From the NCBI GenBank assembly GCA_045540715.1, contig JAZQHT010000015.1, positions 1 to 64,000 on the forward strand: 64,000 nt of DNA, given 5' to 3'. Below are positions 1 to 9,453 of this stretch, in pieces (the first letter of the stretch is position 1; each line of letters opens with the position of its first letter). This DNA comes from UMGS1279 sp045540715. Its GTDB lineage: Bacteria; Bacillota; Clostridia; Oscillospirales; Acutalibacteraceae. A program made the translations under genes and the position numbers. The notes beneath the pieces were generated by a model that saw only the letters and a program-made list of their open reading frames with translations, ran no database searches and was not told the DNA's origin.

Positions 1-1
1 C

Positions 2-3000
2 CAAATAACTGCAGAAGGTATGTTAATTGAAAAGCGTACTAATGGTAGTATTTGGTTTTATGCTGAAAAAGATACCGCAAAACAAAATCCTATCTTCTAT
101 ATTCCTATTCCATTTATGTATGATAGCAACGACGAATATAGCTATGATATTGAAACTAATTTAGAAATAAAAAACAAAAAAGCCACTTTAACATATACCC
201 CAAGTTACAAGTGGTTAACAGATGAAAATAGAGCATATCCTGTAACTATTGACCCTACCGTTACAATGCATAATGGTATTCACGATGGTTATACCTATTC
301 TTATGCACCGTTTGGTGATAATATTTATGGTTTTGAAGACCAACTTAAAGTGGGTAAATCTGCTTGGATGAGCGAGTGCGACTATTTTGAAACATATATT
401 AAGTTTGATAACTTGCCGGAATTTCCAGAAAATTATCATTTATTTTCTTCTTCAATAATGATAACTCCAAAAAAATCTTGCGGTACATGGGAAGAATTTA
501 TTGTTGGTGCTTATGAAATCACTGAAGACTGGCAAAACGTATATACGGCTTCTGGAGAAACCTGTTTAACATATAACAATAGACCTGCAACAAGCTCTAC
601 TGCCTCCTCGCACGCGTATTTTAATTTTGATTTTGTAGGTTGCGCAGAAGCTATTGATATTACCGAGCTTACAAAAGAGTGGTATAGCGGCGAAAAAGAT
701 AATAACGGTGTTAAGCTTTCAATGGTTAACGAAACCGAAAACGCTTGGGATTCTATGATATTCCACTCAAGCCGCAATATCGAATATGCCCCTTATTTAT
801 CGGTTGTGTTTGCTGAAGGTGCTGAGCCGCTTGAAAGAATAGAAATTCAGGTGGATAATGAACATATATTAGGTACAGATCCAAATCATTTAATGAACAT
901 TGGAATCTATCCCGAATCTTCAAGATATTACTATATTAACGATATTGCGTTAACATCTTCAAATGAAAGCGTCGCAAAAATATTTAAAACTAATGGTTTT
1001 CCACCATATGTTTTATATGCGCTCGACGAAGGAACCGCCACAATAACCGCAACCCTCACCTCAAATCCACAATTTACTGATTCTGTAGAGTTTACAGTCG
1101 TTGAGCCTTATGCAGATAATATTGAGATAGTTGTGCCGGATTTAAACATTACCGGTGGAACAATTAGAACAGTTAAGCTTAATATAACGCCAGAAAAATT
1201 CCAAGATGAATTGTTTGACAGCATTACGCTTGCCTCTTCTAATCCAGATGTAATATCAGTTTTAGATAAAAACTATAACGAACAAGGGTTTAATATACAA
1301 ATAAACGGGGTTGGTACAACCACACTTACTGTAAACGTTGATGGCGTAACTGTTACTAAAGAGGCAGAGGTTTATTATCAACCCGTAACCGAGGTAACAA
1401 TAACCAATCGTCCCGCAGGCGATATGTTGCACCTTGTCTATAACAACACGCATAAAATAGGCGTATCGCTCGCACCGTCTAATGCATCACAACCGGGTTA
1501 TTATTTTGAATCTAGTAATCCCGGAGTTGCTACCATTGACCAAATGGGTAATATAACTGCGTTAAAAACCGGAAGCACATATATTTATGCTCATGCATCT
1601 AACGATGCTATAAGCGACAGTTTTTTATTAACAGTTTACGACGTTGATTTGACTTATAACAAACCACAAAATAATATTATAGACGTGGGTGAAACATTTA
1701 CTGTTTCCACCGATTCTACTGTAACCATTAGTGCGCGCACACCTGGGATTATAAGTATTAATGGCGATGGCACAATAACCGGCTTATCTGTTGGCAAAAC
1801 TATAGTAGAAGTTTCTTGCTTTGGCTCGGATTATTTTGAAGAATTTGAGCTTGTTGTTACTAAAAATTTTGTTATTACGGGTATTCCGGAAGAAATAGAC
1901 ACGAATACCGTTTTTACTTTATATCGTCCTGTAGAAATTAGTTTAGAATATGAAGTAAATTATATTACCAATGATGCTAGCATTGCTTATTTTTCTAGTA
2001 ACGAAGAAAATTCTGCTTTTGAGTTTAGATCAATTAAACCGGGAACTGTGAATATTGTTTTCCAATGTCCCGAACTAAACATTTACGATCAAGTAACGGT
2101 TACAATTTTAGAAATTCCTGCAACAAGCGTTGAAATAGATTCAGAGAAAGAAAAAATCACAATATATGTTGGGGAGTCTGAAACCATACATGCTAAGGTA
2201 TATCCTTTAATCGCAAGCAATCGTGATACGATATGGAGCATAGATGATGGCTGTATAGATTATGAGGTTAATACCAGCAATAGTAATGCAGTTACTATAA
2301 CAGGAAAAAAGCTGGGAACAGTTACGTTAAAAGCTACTGCCGCAGATGGTAGCGGTAAATATGACACTATTGTTATTACGGTTGTTGAACCAACGGTTAA
2401 TTTTGAAAATGCCGATAACGATGTAATTCAATTAGGCAAACCGTATAAATTAAAATTAAATACAAAAGGTCCAGTTGCGATAAAAAGATGGGAAACAAGA
2501 TCTCAAGTTTCAAATATTGTTAGCATAAGAAATAGCGTAATGATCCCCAATAGAGAAGGTTCCTTGGAAATTAGAGCGGTAGTAAAAAACACAGTAACTG
2601 GAGATGAATATTATTCGGACTATATCAATCTGACGGTTTATAAATTTGAAATTACTAAATTGCCAAACAATAATGAATTATTTCTTTCGGGAAAAAGAAA
2701 ATTAAACATCACGCTCGGTGAAAATACAACAACAGATGTTACTTTAAGCTCATCTAATAAATCAATAGTGGATTTTGATTTACATGGAAACGTTATTGGA
2801 GTGGCCGAAGGAAAGGCAACGATAACAGTAACATCTAATGAATATGAAACGTTTTACGATACAATTGATATTACTGTAACCGAAACATACAGTTATTTTA
2901 TTTATAATTTCGAAGCGGCTGATACTTTGGATGCTTCTGTTCAATATATAGCTGAAGAATTTTACGGTGGAGAAGGAAAATATGTTATAAGTCTTTATGC

Positions 3001-3526
3001 AAATAGTCCTACAGATTTTACCACAAAATGGAAGCAATTGGGTGAAAACGGTGAAAAAACAGGTTATGTAATAATAAGTGCGCATGGCACTCCTACCTCG
3101 TTTGCAGTGGATGAAGATGTGCATTCATCACCGCTATATCTCGAAAATATTAGAAATTTAGATAAAAAAAGCATGTATGGATTGCTTCTTTTAGTGTGCA
3201 ATGCTGGCCACATTGATTTTAATGAAAACGTAGCAACTGCATTTTCAGAAATTGTTGAGGGAGCGCCTGTTATGGCTTCAGATGGTACAGTGCATATCGA
3301 AGAAGATGGTAGCGTTTGCAGTTCTATAAGAGACCAACATAATAAAGAAGAAGATATTGAAGACTATGACTTTGTAAAATTTTCCGAGGAAAAACTTGGT
3401 GATAAAAGGAGAACCACTAATAAAGGGTGGGTTATTTATAAAAATAAGTCATTATATAACTTTACAAATATAAAAACAACAAAATCGCTTAAATACCTAC
3501 TGAATGTTTTATACAACTATGGTTAG
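2..3526 (+). CDS. Large surface protein, 5'-truncated: WapA/Rhs-like region, Ig-like repeats, C-terminal clan-CD-like domain
   Basis: The frame is open to the left edge and the first ATG (position 20) has no ribosome binding site, so the true start lies outside the window. Numbering from that ATG, residues about 50-85 carry the TYTPSYKWL...YPVTIDPT pattern seen in WapA/Rhs-type wall proteins, and about 90-270 resemble a DNRLRE-type beta domain. Residues about 275-960 form a series of Ig-like BIG2-type repeats (recurrent SSN...G.VTGL..G.A.ITA pattern). After about 1000 there is a compact domain with ISAHGTP (His1022) and LLLVCNAGH (Cys1060) followed by ASDGTV, spaced like the His/Cys dyad of clan CD (caspase/gingipain/CHAT-like) peptidases. 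A secreted or wall location is inferred. A lipoprotein gene follows after 14 bp. Domain types are good guesses; catalytic activity is unproven. Confidence 0.7.
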   Translation, partial: QITAEGMLIEKRTNGSIWFYAEKDTAKQNPIFYIPIPFMYDSNDEYSYDIETNLEIKNKKATLTYTPSYKWLTDENRAYPVTIDPTVTMHNGIHDGYTYSYAPFGDNIYGFEDQLKVGKSAWMSECDYFETYIKFDNLPEFPENYHLFSSSIMITPKKSCGTWEEFIVGAYEITEDWQNVYTASGETCLTYNNRPATSSTASSHAYFNFDFVGCAEAIDITELTKEWYSGEKDNNGVKLSMVNETENAWDSMIFHSSRNIEYAPYLSVVFAEGAEPLERIEIQVDNEHILGTDPNHLMNIGIYPESSRYYYINDIALTSSNESVAKIFKTNGFPPYVLYALDEGTATITATLTSNPQFTDSVEFTVVEPYADNIEIVVPDLNITGGTIRTVKLNITPEKFQDELFDSITLASSNPDVISVLDKNYNEQGFNIQINGVGTTTLTVNVDGVTVTKEAEVYYQPVTEVTITNRPAGDMLHLVYNNTHKIGVSLAPSNASQPGYYFESSNPGVATIDQMGNITALKTGSTYIYAHASNDAISDSFLLTVYDVDLTYNKPQNNIIDVGETFTVSTDSTVTISARTPGIISINGDGTITGLSVGKTIVEVSCFGSDYFEEFELVVTKNFVITGIPEEIDTNTVFTLYRPVEISLEYEVNYITNDASIAYFSSNEENSAFEFRSIKPGTVNIVFQCPELNIYDQVTVTILEIPATSVEIDSEKEKITIYVGESETIHAKVYPLIASNRDTIWSIDDGCIDYEVNTSNSNAVTITGKKLGTVTLKATAADGSGKYDTIVITVVEPTVNFENADNDVIQLGKPYKLKLNTKGPVAIKRWETRSQVSNIVSIRNSVMIPNREGSLEIRAVVKNTVTGDEYYSDYINLTVYKFEITKLPNNNELFLSGKRKLNITLGENTTTDVTLSSSNKSIVDFDLHGNVIGVAEGKATITVTSNEYETFYDTIDITVTETYSYFIYNFEAADTLDASVQYIAEEFYGGEGKYVISLYANSPTDFTTKWKQLGENGEKTGYVIISAHGTPTSFAVDEDVHSSPLYLENIRNLDKKSMYGLLLLVCNAGHIDFNENVATAFSEIVEGAPVMASDGTVHIEEDGSVCSSIRDQHNKEEDIEDYDFVKFSEEKLGDKRRTTNKGWVIYKNKSLYNFTNIKTTKSLKYLLNVLYNYG

Positions 3527-3540
3527 AGGAGAGTGTAAAA

Positions 3541-4260
3541 ATGAAAAAAATTTGTATTTTATTAGTTTTAATACTTGTTTTCCTAGTTGCTTGTAGTACG
3601 GACAATTCTCAAAACGTTACCTCAACGGAAAGCGAGAAGTGGATTACACCTTCACCCTTTAAATCAACGGAAGAAGTAGAATCATACATAGAATATTACA
3701 AGAAAAACAAACAAGTGGATAATGGATACACTTCTCCCAGAGTGGATAAATTTTTATATGCTTTTCGACTAGAATACGCGTGGTTTGATTTGCCAGAGGT
3801 ATATCGCTTTAATTATTATGAAAATTCAAGAGTAGCCGTTTTATGGGAGCACACAGAAGCAATTTTTAATTGCTCTATTATTGACGATGAGGAGTTAATA
3901 AAAAGATTAAAAGAAGAAGGATATAAAGAGGTTAAAACGTTTAATAATGAAGTGAAATTTGCTTGGCGAGAGTTTGAGGATGATTTTGTTGAGCCAATAT
4001 ATTTTGAACAAAAATATGTTGCCGAAGATATAACATATGGTAGCAAAACTTATTATAATAAGGTTGTTATCTGCAAACCCTTTAATAACCCAGACGCAAA
4101 AGAAAATGAAAAGGTTGTATTTTTTGATATTTGTTGCGACAATAGATCTATGTACTATGACGAAGTTACACAGACAATCGACGGCAGACCTGTGTGCGAA
4201 ATCCTCAATAGCGTTAAAGAGTGGGGATTAATAGAAGTTAAAAGACCAAGCACAGAATAA
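3541..4260 (+). CDS. Putative lipoprotein, unknown function
   Basis: This 239-residue protein opens with a lysine-initiated hydrophobic signal and a lipobox LVAC (Cys18), so it should be lipid-anchored on the outer face of the membrane. The mature part is charged and rich in aromatic residues (Tyr, Trp, Phe), with no family I recognise. AGAGGAG stands ahead of the ATG, and the gap to the large surface-protein gene is only 14 bp, so the two are probably co-transcribed. The arrangement of a big secreted protein followed by a small lipoprotein recalls a toxin with its immunity or anchoring partner, but that is inference from position only. A strong hairpin ends the unit. Confidence 0.75.
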   Translation: MKKICILLVLILVFLVACSTDNSQNVTSTESEKWITPSPFKSTEEVESYIEYYKKNKQVDNGYTSPRVDKFLYAFRLEYAWFDLPEVYRFNYYENSRVAVLWEHTEAIFNCSIIDDEELIKRLKEEGYKEVKTFNNEVKFAWREFEDDFVEPIYFEQKYVAEDITYGSKTYYNKVVICKPFNNPDAKENEKVVFFDICCDNRSMYYDEVTQTIDGRPVCEILNSVKEWGLIEVKRPSTE

Positions 4261-4261
4261 A

Positions 4262-4289
4262 AAAAGACCGAGAAAATTCTCGGTCTTTT
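4262..4289. terminator. Bidirectional intrinsic terminator
   Basis: A perfect 13-bp inverted repeat (arms AAAAGACCGAGAA / TTCTCGGTCTTTT, 2-nt centre) with A and T tracts lies between two convergent genes, so it can stop transcripts from both sides. A near-copy occurs at 26397-26424. Confidence 0.9.
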
Positions 4290-4303
4290 ATTTTGTTTAT
4301 TTT

Positions 4304-5977
4304 TTATTTATTAATATGTTTTTCGAGTTCGGCGTTTAGGCGAATTCTTAAATCTAACATATAGTCGTTATCAAATGGGTATTGATAAAACTCTAAGCCG
4401 TTGCCGTCTGGACCTTTAACGTTTTCGTCTAAAATTTTAACAACTTCTTCTTTACCAATATAGCTTTCAAGTAATTTGCAAAGTCTATGGTCTTGAAGTG
4501 CCATTAAAAATACCTTTAAACGAATTGAAGGAACGCAATTTTTATCTTTGCCGGGGTAAACCGAAAATGCGTCGCCACCGGGGAACCAACCGTCGCAGTC
4601 GGCAGTTGCGTAGGGGTCAATTGGGTATATGGCTTTAGTTGAGAACCAGAAGTTAAAGCCCCAGGTAATAAAGCCTGTAATATCAAACTTATAAATAAGT
4701 GGACCTAAAATTCTGTTACGGCTTTGTTTCATTGATAAGAAACGGTTAGGCACTTCGTAATAGTGGCCGTTACAATGGTAAACAAAGTAATCTTTACAGC
4801 CAATATCATAAAAATCTCTAACGTGTTCAACGGCTGTTATGGCAATGTCCATAATACCTTCTTTATAAAAATCGTTATCAGAGCAAGCTTCAACAAAACG
4901 ATATTTTGAAAGGTGTGGGTAAACCATGCTGTGAGCAATTCTATAATCCTCCATTTGATAAACCATTGGTTCATCGGAAATATGGAAGTAAGGCTCCATA
5001 CCTTCTTTATCTATAAATTCTGAAAGAGCGGGTAAGAATTTATCTAAAAATTGATTATATCTGCCGCCGGGCACAACATCATCCCAGAAGAATAGCTTTT
5101 TAAATTCGCCATCTACAGTAGCCACTACCTTTGGTGTTTGTTTTGCACCGTGTTGTGAAAATAGCGGTGGCATTTCAAATTTATTAATGCCATATTTACG
5201 GCACAAATCAACCCAACGTTTTAGTTTATCAAACTTAAAAGTATATTCGCCATTTTCTAAAATAACGTCAACAAGCTGAACAGTGGCACGTTCGCCACCC
5301 TTTTGTGTATCAATCATTGGAGTAATAATGGGTGTTAAAATCATATTATATTGATATTCTTTATAGAATTTAATGTAGTTTTCAATAATTTCCCAGTGTT
5401 CTTCACTTAGTGGCTCAACGCCGTAATGTGAAGATAAAGCATCGCAGTGGAACCATTGACCGTTAGCAATTGTTAATTCCGGCAATTCGGCATCAATAAC
5501 CTTAACCGAAACGGTGGCTTCACCAACCTTTTGGTCTTCTTTATAAAATTCAACAGTAATTTCGTTATTGCCTATTTTGGTTTTTTCGTTTGGCGTAAAT
5601 TCAACGTAAATACTGTTCCAATAAACACTGCTTACAACAACGCTGTCGCCATCCTTTAAAAGTTTTAAGCAGTCGGGATATAAGCCGCTTTTACCGTTGT
5701 CTTCATAGCCGCCGTCAATACGGTTTAAACGAGAAAGACGCGAAGGAATATTTAAAACTTCATATACTTTAACGTCGCCATTGCCTTTTACTACCTTGGG
5801 GGTAATAATTTCTTGAGAAAGCATGGGGCTAACGTATAAATCAACCTTTAGTGCTACTTGAAAAGCAAAGGTTTCATTTTTTAAAATGCTTTGCTTATTA
5901 AGTAATGGCGAGGTGTAAGGCTCGCGGTCTAACAAGTTTTTTTCCATACAGGTGGTTGGAACTACCTTTAAAAACAT
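4304..5977 (-). CDS. DUF4091 (GH123-like) domain protein
   Basis: A 557-residue protein whose C-terminal half fits the DUF4091 / GH123-type catalytic region: a HISDEP acidic motif, the aromatic ITWGFNFW segment, and GDAFSVYPGKD near the end, followed by the SIRLKVF helix typical of the family. The N-terminal half looks like a beta-rich accessory domain. The family is associated with glycoside hydrolysis. I see no signal peptide, so it may work in the cytoplasm on imported sugars. The start at 5977 is chosen over the ATG at 5995 because GGAAG sits seven bases before it. A sigma-A-like promoter lies upstream at 6027-6055. Substrate unknown. Confidence 0.8.
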   Translation of the reverse strand: MFLKVVPTTCMEKNLLDREPYTSPLLNKQSILKNETFAFQVALKVDLYVSPMLSQEIITPKVVKGNGDVKVYEVLNIPSRLSRLNRIDGGYEDNGKSGLYPDCLKLLKDGDSVVVSSVYWNSIYVEFTPNEKTKIGNNEITVEFYKEDQKVGEATVSVKVIDAELPELTIANGQWFHCDALSSHYGVEPLSEEHWEIIENYIKFYKEYQYNMILTPIITPMIDTQKGGERATVQLVDVILENGEYTFKFDKLKRWVDLCRKYGINKFEMPPLFSQHGAKQTPKVVATVDGEFKKLFFWDDVVPGGRYNQFLDKFLPALSEFIDKEGMEPYFHISDEPMVYQMEDYRIAHSMVYPHLSKYRFVEACSDNDFYKEGIMDIAITAVEHVRDFYDIGCKDYFVYHCNGHYYEVPNRFLSMKQSRNRILGPLIYKFDITGFITWGFNFWFSTKAIYPIDPYATADCDGWFPGGDAFSVYPGKDKNCVPSIRLKVFLMALQDHRLCKLLESYIGKEEVVKILDENVKGPDGNGLEFYQYPFDNDYMLDLRIRLNAELEKHINK

Positions 5978-6026
5978 AATTACACTTCCAAACATTTTTC
6001 ATTTTGGTTTTAACCACCCTTATATT

Positions 6027-6055
6027 ATCATAATAAAAATTAAAAGGCAAGTCAA
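6027..6055 (-). promoter_or_regulatory. Promoter of the DUF4091 gene
   Basis: Read on the minus strand, TTGACT (6050-6055) and TATGAT (6027-6032) are 17 bp apart, about 50 bp ahead of the gene start at 5977. Confidence 0.6.
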
Positions 6056-6133
6056 AAACCTATATATTATAATAATAAACCTAGCTTTTTTGACTTTTTA
6101 ATGGCTTTATGTTATTATTTTAAAGGTGATATT

Positions 6134-6613
6134 ATGAAAAAAATATTTTTAAGCCTAATAGCCCTTGCTCTTATATTAATTTTAGGGATTAGTTTTATGG
6201 CTTGCTCTAATAAAGCTGTGGCCCCTTCAAGCAGCAGAAAAACTTTTAGTAAAAGCCCCAAATCAACAAGCTCTGCAATAGTAAAAACCAATAGCGTTGA
6301 AATTGTTGGCGATACGGTTGTACACTCTTTTTATTATTACGGCGATAGCACCGAAATTGTTTTTGCTTATAAAGACGGCGTTTTAGATTCGGTTGTTTTA
6401 ACAAGAGAGTGTAGAGATAATTCCACCGCAGAACAAGCCTATAATAATTTTGAAGGCATTAACAACCACGCGTCAAGTCCGCTTTATGAAGATATAAAGT
6501 TAGAAGGTTTAACCTTTAGCTTAAAATATACCGAGTTTGGTATGCAAAATTATCAAAATATGTCTAAAGAAGAACTAAAAATCTTTTTAGAAAACGAATC
6601 TTTAGAACCTTAA
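6134..6613 (+). CDS. Putative lipoprotein, unknown function
   Basis: A 159-residue protein with a basic N-terminus, a long hydrophobic stretch and a lipobox FMAC (Cys24), followed by a Ser/Thr/Lys-rich linker at about 25-50. It should be a membrane-anchored extracytoplasmic protein. The remaining domain is small, beta-rich by appearance, and not recognised. The start at 6134 is preferred to the upstream in-frame ATG at 6101 because AAAGGTGAT precedes it and it begins exactly at the signal sequence. It stands alone between a divergent glycosidase-like gene and a convergent operon. Confidence 0.8.
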   Translation: MKKIFLSLIALALILILGISFMACSNKAVAPSSSRKTFSKSPKSTSSAIVKTNSVEIVGDTVVHSFYYYGDSTEIVFAYKDGVLDSVVLTRECRDNSTAEQAYNNFEGINNHASSPLYEDIKLEGLTFSLKYTEFGMQNYQNMSKEELKIFLENESLEP

Positions 6614-6658
6614 ATAGCCCAAGGCGCCGAAAACCATTTTCGGCTACAGTATAAACAT

Positions 6659-6687
6659 AAAACCCCAAGGAATTACCTTGGGGTTTT
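6659..6687. terminator. Bidirectional intrinsic terminator
   Basis: Perfect 12-bp stem (AAAACCCCAAGG / CCTTGGGGTTTT, 5-nt loop) between convergent genes. A second hairpin without a T tract (GCCGAAAA / TTTTCGGC) precedes it at 6626-6644. Confidence 0.9.
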
Positions 6688-6690
6688 GTG

Positions 6691-8514
6691 TTATCTTTTA
6701 ACAAAAAATTCGTTATACCAAACTAAAAAGGTATATACCGCCCAAATTTTACGCGATAAATCTTTTTTACCTTTTTTATGTGTGTCTAGCATTTTAACAA
6801 GCTTTTTGGGTTTAAAAAACTGTTTTGCTTCATCGCTTAAAAAGGCTTGCTTTACAATATTATAATATTTTTCTTCTTTTAACCAAACACGAATTGGCAC
6901 CGGAAAACCTAATTTATCTTTATTGGCCGTAAACTCTGAAATGCTCTTTTTAGCGGCTGCTCTAAGGGCTTTTTTGGTGGTTTTAGCGTCAACGCGGCAG
7001 TTTGTAGGCAAACTAAAAGCAAGTTTTGCCACCTCTTTGTCTAAAAATGGTACGCGTAGCTCCAGGCTATTGGCCATACTTGTTTTATCGGCTTTTAATA
7101 AAATATCGTTCATAAGCCACATATTAACGTCTAAAAACTGCATGCGTGTTGCGGTGTCGTAATCTTTGCTTTTAATGTAATATTTGCGGCAAACTTCCTC
7201 TGGCTTTGAAGCGCGAATATCTTTATTTAAAATTGCGTTACGCTCTTTATAAGAAAAAATGTTTGCGCCGCCAATAAACCACTCAGAAACCTTCTTGCCG
7301 CGCCTTATTAAAAAGTTAAAACCGCGCACTTTTGGAAAAAGGGATGCAACCGCGCCAATAATTCTTCTTATAAAAAACGGAATTTTATTGTATTTAACGG
7401 CGGTAAATGGTTCTTTATAAACGTTATAGCCGCCAAAAAGTTCGTCGGCCCCTTCGCCAGAAAGCACAACCTTTACGTGCTTAGATGCTAGGTTTGCAAC
7501 AAAATATAATGCAATAGCAGCAGGGTCGGCAAGCGGTTCGTCCATGTGGTACTGAATATTCGGAAATTTTTCAAAATATTCGTCCGCAGAAATAATTTTA
7601 GAAATGTGTTTTGTGTTTATAGATTTTGAAAATTCTTTAGCATAATCAATTTCGTTATACTTTTTATCATCAAAACCAACAGTAAAGGTTTTATCAACCT
7701 TTGCAAGGGAAGCAATATAGCTTGAATCAATACCGCTGGAAAGAAAAGACCCAACTTCAACGTCGGAAATTTTATGTGCGTTTACCGATTCTTGCATTGT
7801 TTTTTCTGTAAGTTCGGCCGCTTGTTCTAAGGTTAAATCGGCTTGTTCAAACTTGGGCTCAAAATAGCGTGATATAGAAATATTGCCGTCTTTAAAAATA
7901 AAGCTGTGTCCTGCAGGAAGTTTAAAAACGTCTTTAAAAAAGGTTTCTGTAAGCGGACTATACTGAAAAGACAAATAGTGCGCAAGAACCTTTTTATTTA
8001 ATTCTTTTTTAAATCTTGGATGGTGCAAAAAGGCCTTAATTTCAGAACCAAAAATAAAACTATCTTCCATAACGGCATAATAAAGGGGTTTTATACCAAA
8101 CATATCGCGCGCACCAAAAATAAGGTCTTTTGTTTTATCAAAAATAACAAAGCTAAACATACCGCGAAGATGGTGGACTAAATTTGTGCCATATTCTTCA
8201 TAACCGTGAATAAGCACTTCACCGTCACCCTTTGTTTTAAAGGTGTGGCCTGATGAAATTAGGGTTTCTCTTAATTCTTTAAAATTATAAATTTCACCGT
8301 TAAAGGTTAAAACTAAACTGCCACTTTCGTTAAAAAGTGGTTGTTCACTTGAATTAATATCAATAATAGAAAGACGTCTAAAGCCCATTGCAATTTTAGA
8401 GTCAATATATTTACCCTCGCTGTCAGGTCCGCGGTGCTTTATTGAATTCATCATATTGGTTAACACTTCTTCGGTGTTACTAATTTTATTGGTAAAACCA
8501 ACGTAACCGCACAT
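6691..8514 (-). CDS. asnB: Asparagine synthase (glutamine-hydrolysing)
   Basis: A 607-residue enzyme that makes asparagine from aspartate, glutamine and ATP in the cytoplasm. The N-terminal class II glutaminase domain starts MCGYVGF with the catalytic Cys2, followed by RGPDSEG and FNGEIYNF; the synthase domain has the pyrophosphate loop at residues 259-264, here SSGIDS rather than the textbook SGGxDS, and the LSGEGADELFGGY motif. Length is normal. AAAGGGGG precedes the ATG, and the start codon shares one base with the stop of the upstream transporter gene (TAATG), which indicates translational coupling in the operon that begins at 9327. Confidence 0.95.
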   Translation of the reverse strand: MCGYVGFTNKISNTEEVLTNMMNSIKHRGPDSEGKYIDSKIAMGFRRLSIIDINSSEQPLFNESGSLVLTFNGEIYNFKELRETLISSGHTFKTKGDGEVLIHGYEEYGTNLVHHLRGMFSFVIFDKTKDLIFGARDMFGIKPLYYAVMEDSFIFGSEIKAFLHHPRFKKELNKKVLAHYLSFQYSPLTETFFKDVFKLPAGHSFIFKDGNISISRYFEPKFEQADLTLEQAAELTEKTMQESVNAHKISDVEVGSFLSSGIDSSYIASLAKVDKTFTVGFDDKKYNEIDYAKEFSKSINTKHISKIISADEYFEKFPNIQYHMDEPLADPAAIALYFVANLASKHVKVVLSGEGADELFGGYNVYKEPFTAVKYNKIPFFIRRIIGAVASLFPKVRGFNFLIRRGKKVSEWFIGGANIFSYKERNAILNKDIRASKPEEVCRKYYIKSKDYDTATRMQFLDVNMWLMNDILLKADKTSMANSLELRVPFLDKEVAKLAFSLPTNCRVDAKTTKKALRAAAKKSISEFTANKDKLGFPVPIRVWLKEEKYYNIVKQAFLSDEAKQFFKPKKLVKMLDTHKKGKKDLSRKIWAVYTFLVWYNEFFVKR

Positions 8515-8999
8515 TATATAACCCCCTTTAAACGATCAATTAATATTTTAGAAATTACGCCCATTATAGCGCCTGTAATAACACCGGAAATAATAAGAAT
8601 TGGTGAGTAATAAAAAATGCTTATGGGCATAAATATTAGCGCGGCAAGTAGTTGCCCAACGTTATGCATAATAGCGCCCATAACCGAAACACCAATAACA
8701 GAAAAAACCTTAATGTTTTTAAATAAAATCATAAAAATCAAAGAAAGTGCCGCGCCCAAAATACTGTAAATAAATGTGTTAAACCCCGAAAATAAAAGGC
8801 AAGAAAGTGTTATTCTTGCAATATTAACAAGAATAGCGCCCAAATAATCTTTTTTGTAAATTAAAACAATAACCGCTAGGTTTGCAAATCCTAGTTTTAT
8901 ACCGGGTGCTAAAAAATCAAAACTAATAAAACTTTCTAAATAACTTAAAGCAAGGGCTAACACCAAAAAGGCGGAATAAAGCGTAACTTTTTTGCTCAT
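8514..8999 (-). CDS. Gx transporter family membrane protein (ECF S-component-like)
   Basis: A 161-residue hydrophobic protein with about five or six membrane segments. The pattern ESFISFDFLAPGIKLGFANL and the following small-residue helices match the Gx transporter family, also annotated as heptaprenyl diphosphate synthase component I, which is thought to resemble ECF S-components. It lies one base from the NusG-II gene upstream and overlaps asnB by one base. Family members commonly sit next to NusG-II domain genes in Clostridia. The substrate is unknown, and direct involvement in asparagine metabolism should not be assumed from the operon alone. Confidence 0.85.
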   Translation of the reverse strand: MSKKVTLYSAFLVLALALSYLESFISFDFLAPGIKLGFANLAVIVLIYKKDYLGAILVNIARITLSCLLFSGFNTFIYSILGAALSLIFMILFKNIKVFSVIGVSVMGAIMHNVGQLLAALIFMPISIFYYSPILIISGVITGAIMGVISKILIDRLKGVI

Positions 9000-9000
9000 A

Positions 9001-9327
9001 TTACTTTACCTCCACTAAAAACTTGTGGGGCGTGCAAGCAATGGTTTCGCCTTTATTTTTAATTTTGCCCTTATTTACGCAAACCTGATTTTTACAATCG
9101 GCCATTTTTACACTTACACTGCCGTTTTCAATAATAACTGTGTTGTAGCCGTTTTGGGTATTATAGGTTTTTTCGGTGTTTTTATTAAGCGGAAGCTCTT
9201 CAAAAAGTTTATTATCAATATAAATTTTGGCGGTGGTACCAACAGGAGAAAATATATTAAAACACAAAAGCAAAATAAGGCAAAGCGTAGTTATAGCCGA
9301 TATAAAAATTATATCTGCTTTTTTCAT
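9001..9327 (-). CDS. NusG domain II-containing small exported protein
   Basis: A 108-residue protein with one N-terminal membrane segment (residues about 5-25) and an extracytoplasmic domain of the NusG-II type: VIIENGSVSV, then a Cys pair in ADCKNQVCVNKG and IACTPHKFLVEV at the end. The start at 9327 (ATG, with AAAGGGGCGG ahead) is preferred to a GTG six codons upstream. It is the first gene of the operon with the Gx transporter and asnB. This domain combination is typical of Clostridia; the biochemical role is not established. Confidence 0.85.
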   Translation of the reverse strand: MKKADIIFISAITTLCLILLLCFNIFSPVGTTAKIYIDNKLFEELPLNKNTEKTYNTQNGYNTVIIENGSVSVKMADCKNQVCVNKGKIKNKGETIACTPHKFLVEVK

Positions 9328-9356
9328 AAATACCGCCCCTTTCACTTTTTTATTTT

Positions 9357-9385
9357 ATTATAACAATTAAATTTTAACTCTGCAA
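9357..9385 (-). promoter_or_regulatory. Promoter of the NusG-II/Gx/asnB operon
   Basis: On the minus strand TTGCAG (9380-9385) and a perfect TATAAT (9357-9362) are separated by 17 bp, 30 bp upstream of the first start codon. Confidence 0.7.
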
Positions 9386-9392
9386 CCAAATG

Positions 9393-9421
9393 TTGACAAA
9401 ATTAAAGTTTAGTTATAATAT
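9393..9421 (+). promoter_or_regulatory. Promoter of the cyclophilin operon
   Basis: Consensus TTGACA at 9393-9398 and TAATAT at 9416-9421 with a 17-bp spacer, divergent from the promoter at 9357-9385. Confidence 0.75.
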
Positions 9422-9453
9422 TAAAATATATTAATTTAAGGAGTTTTAAGCTT

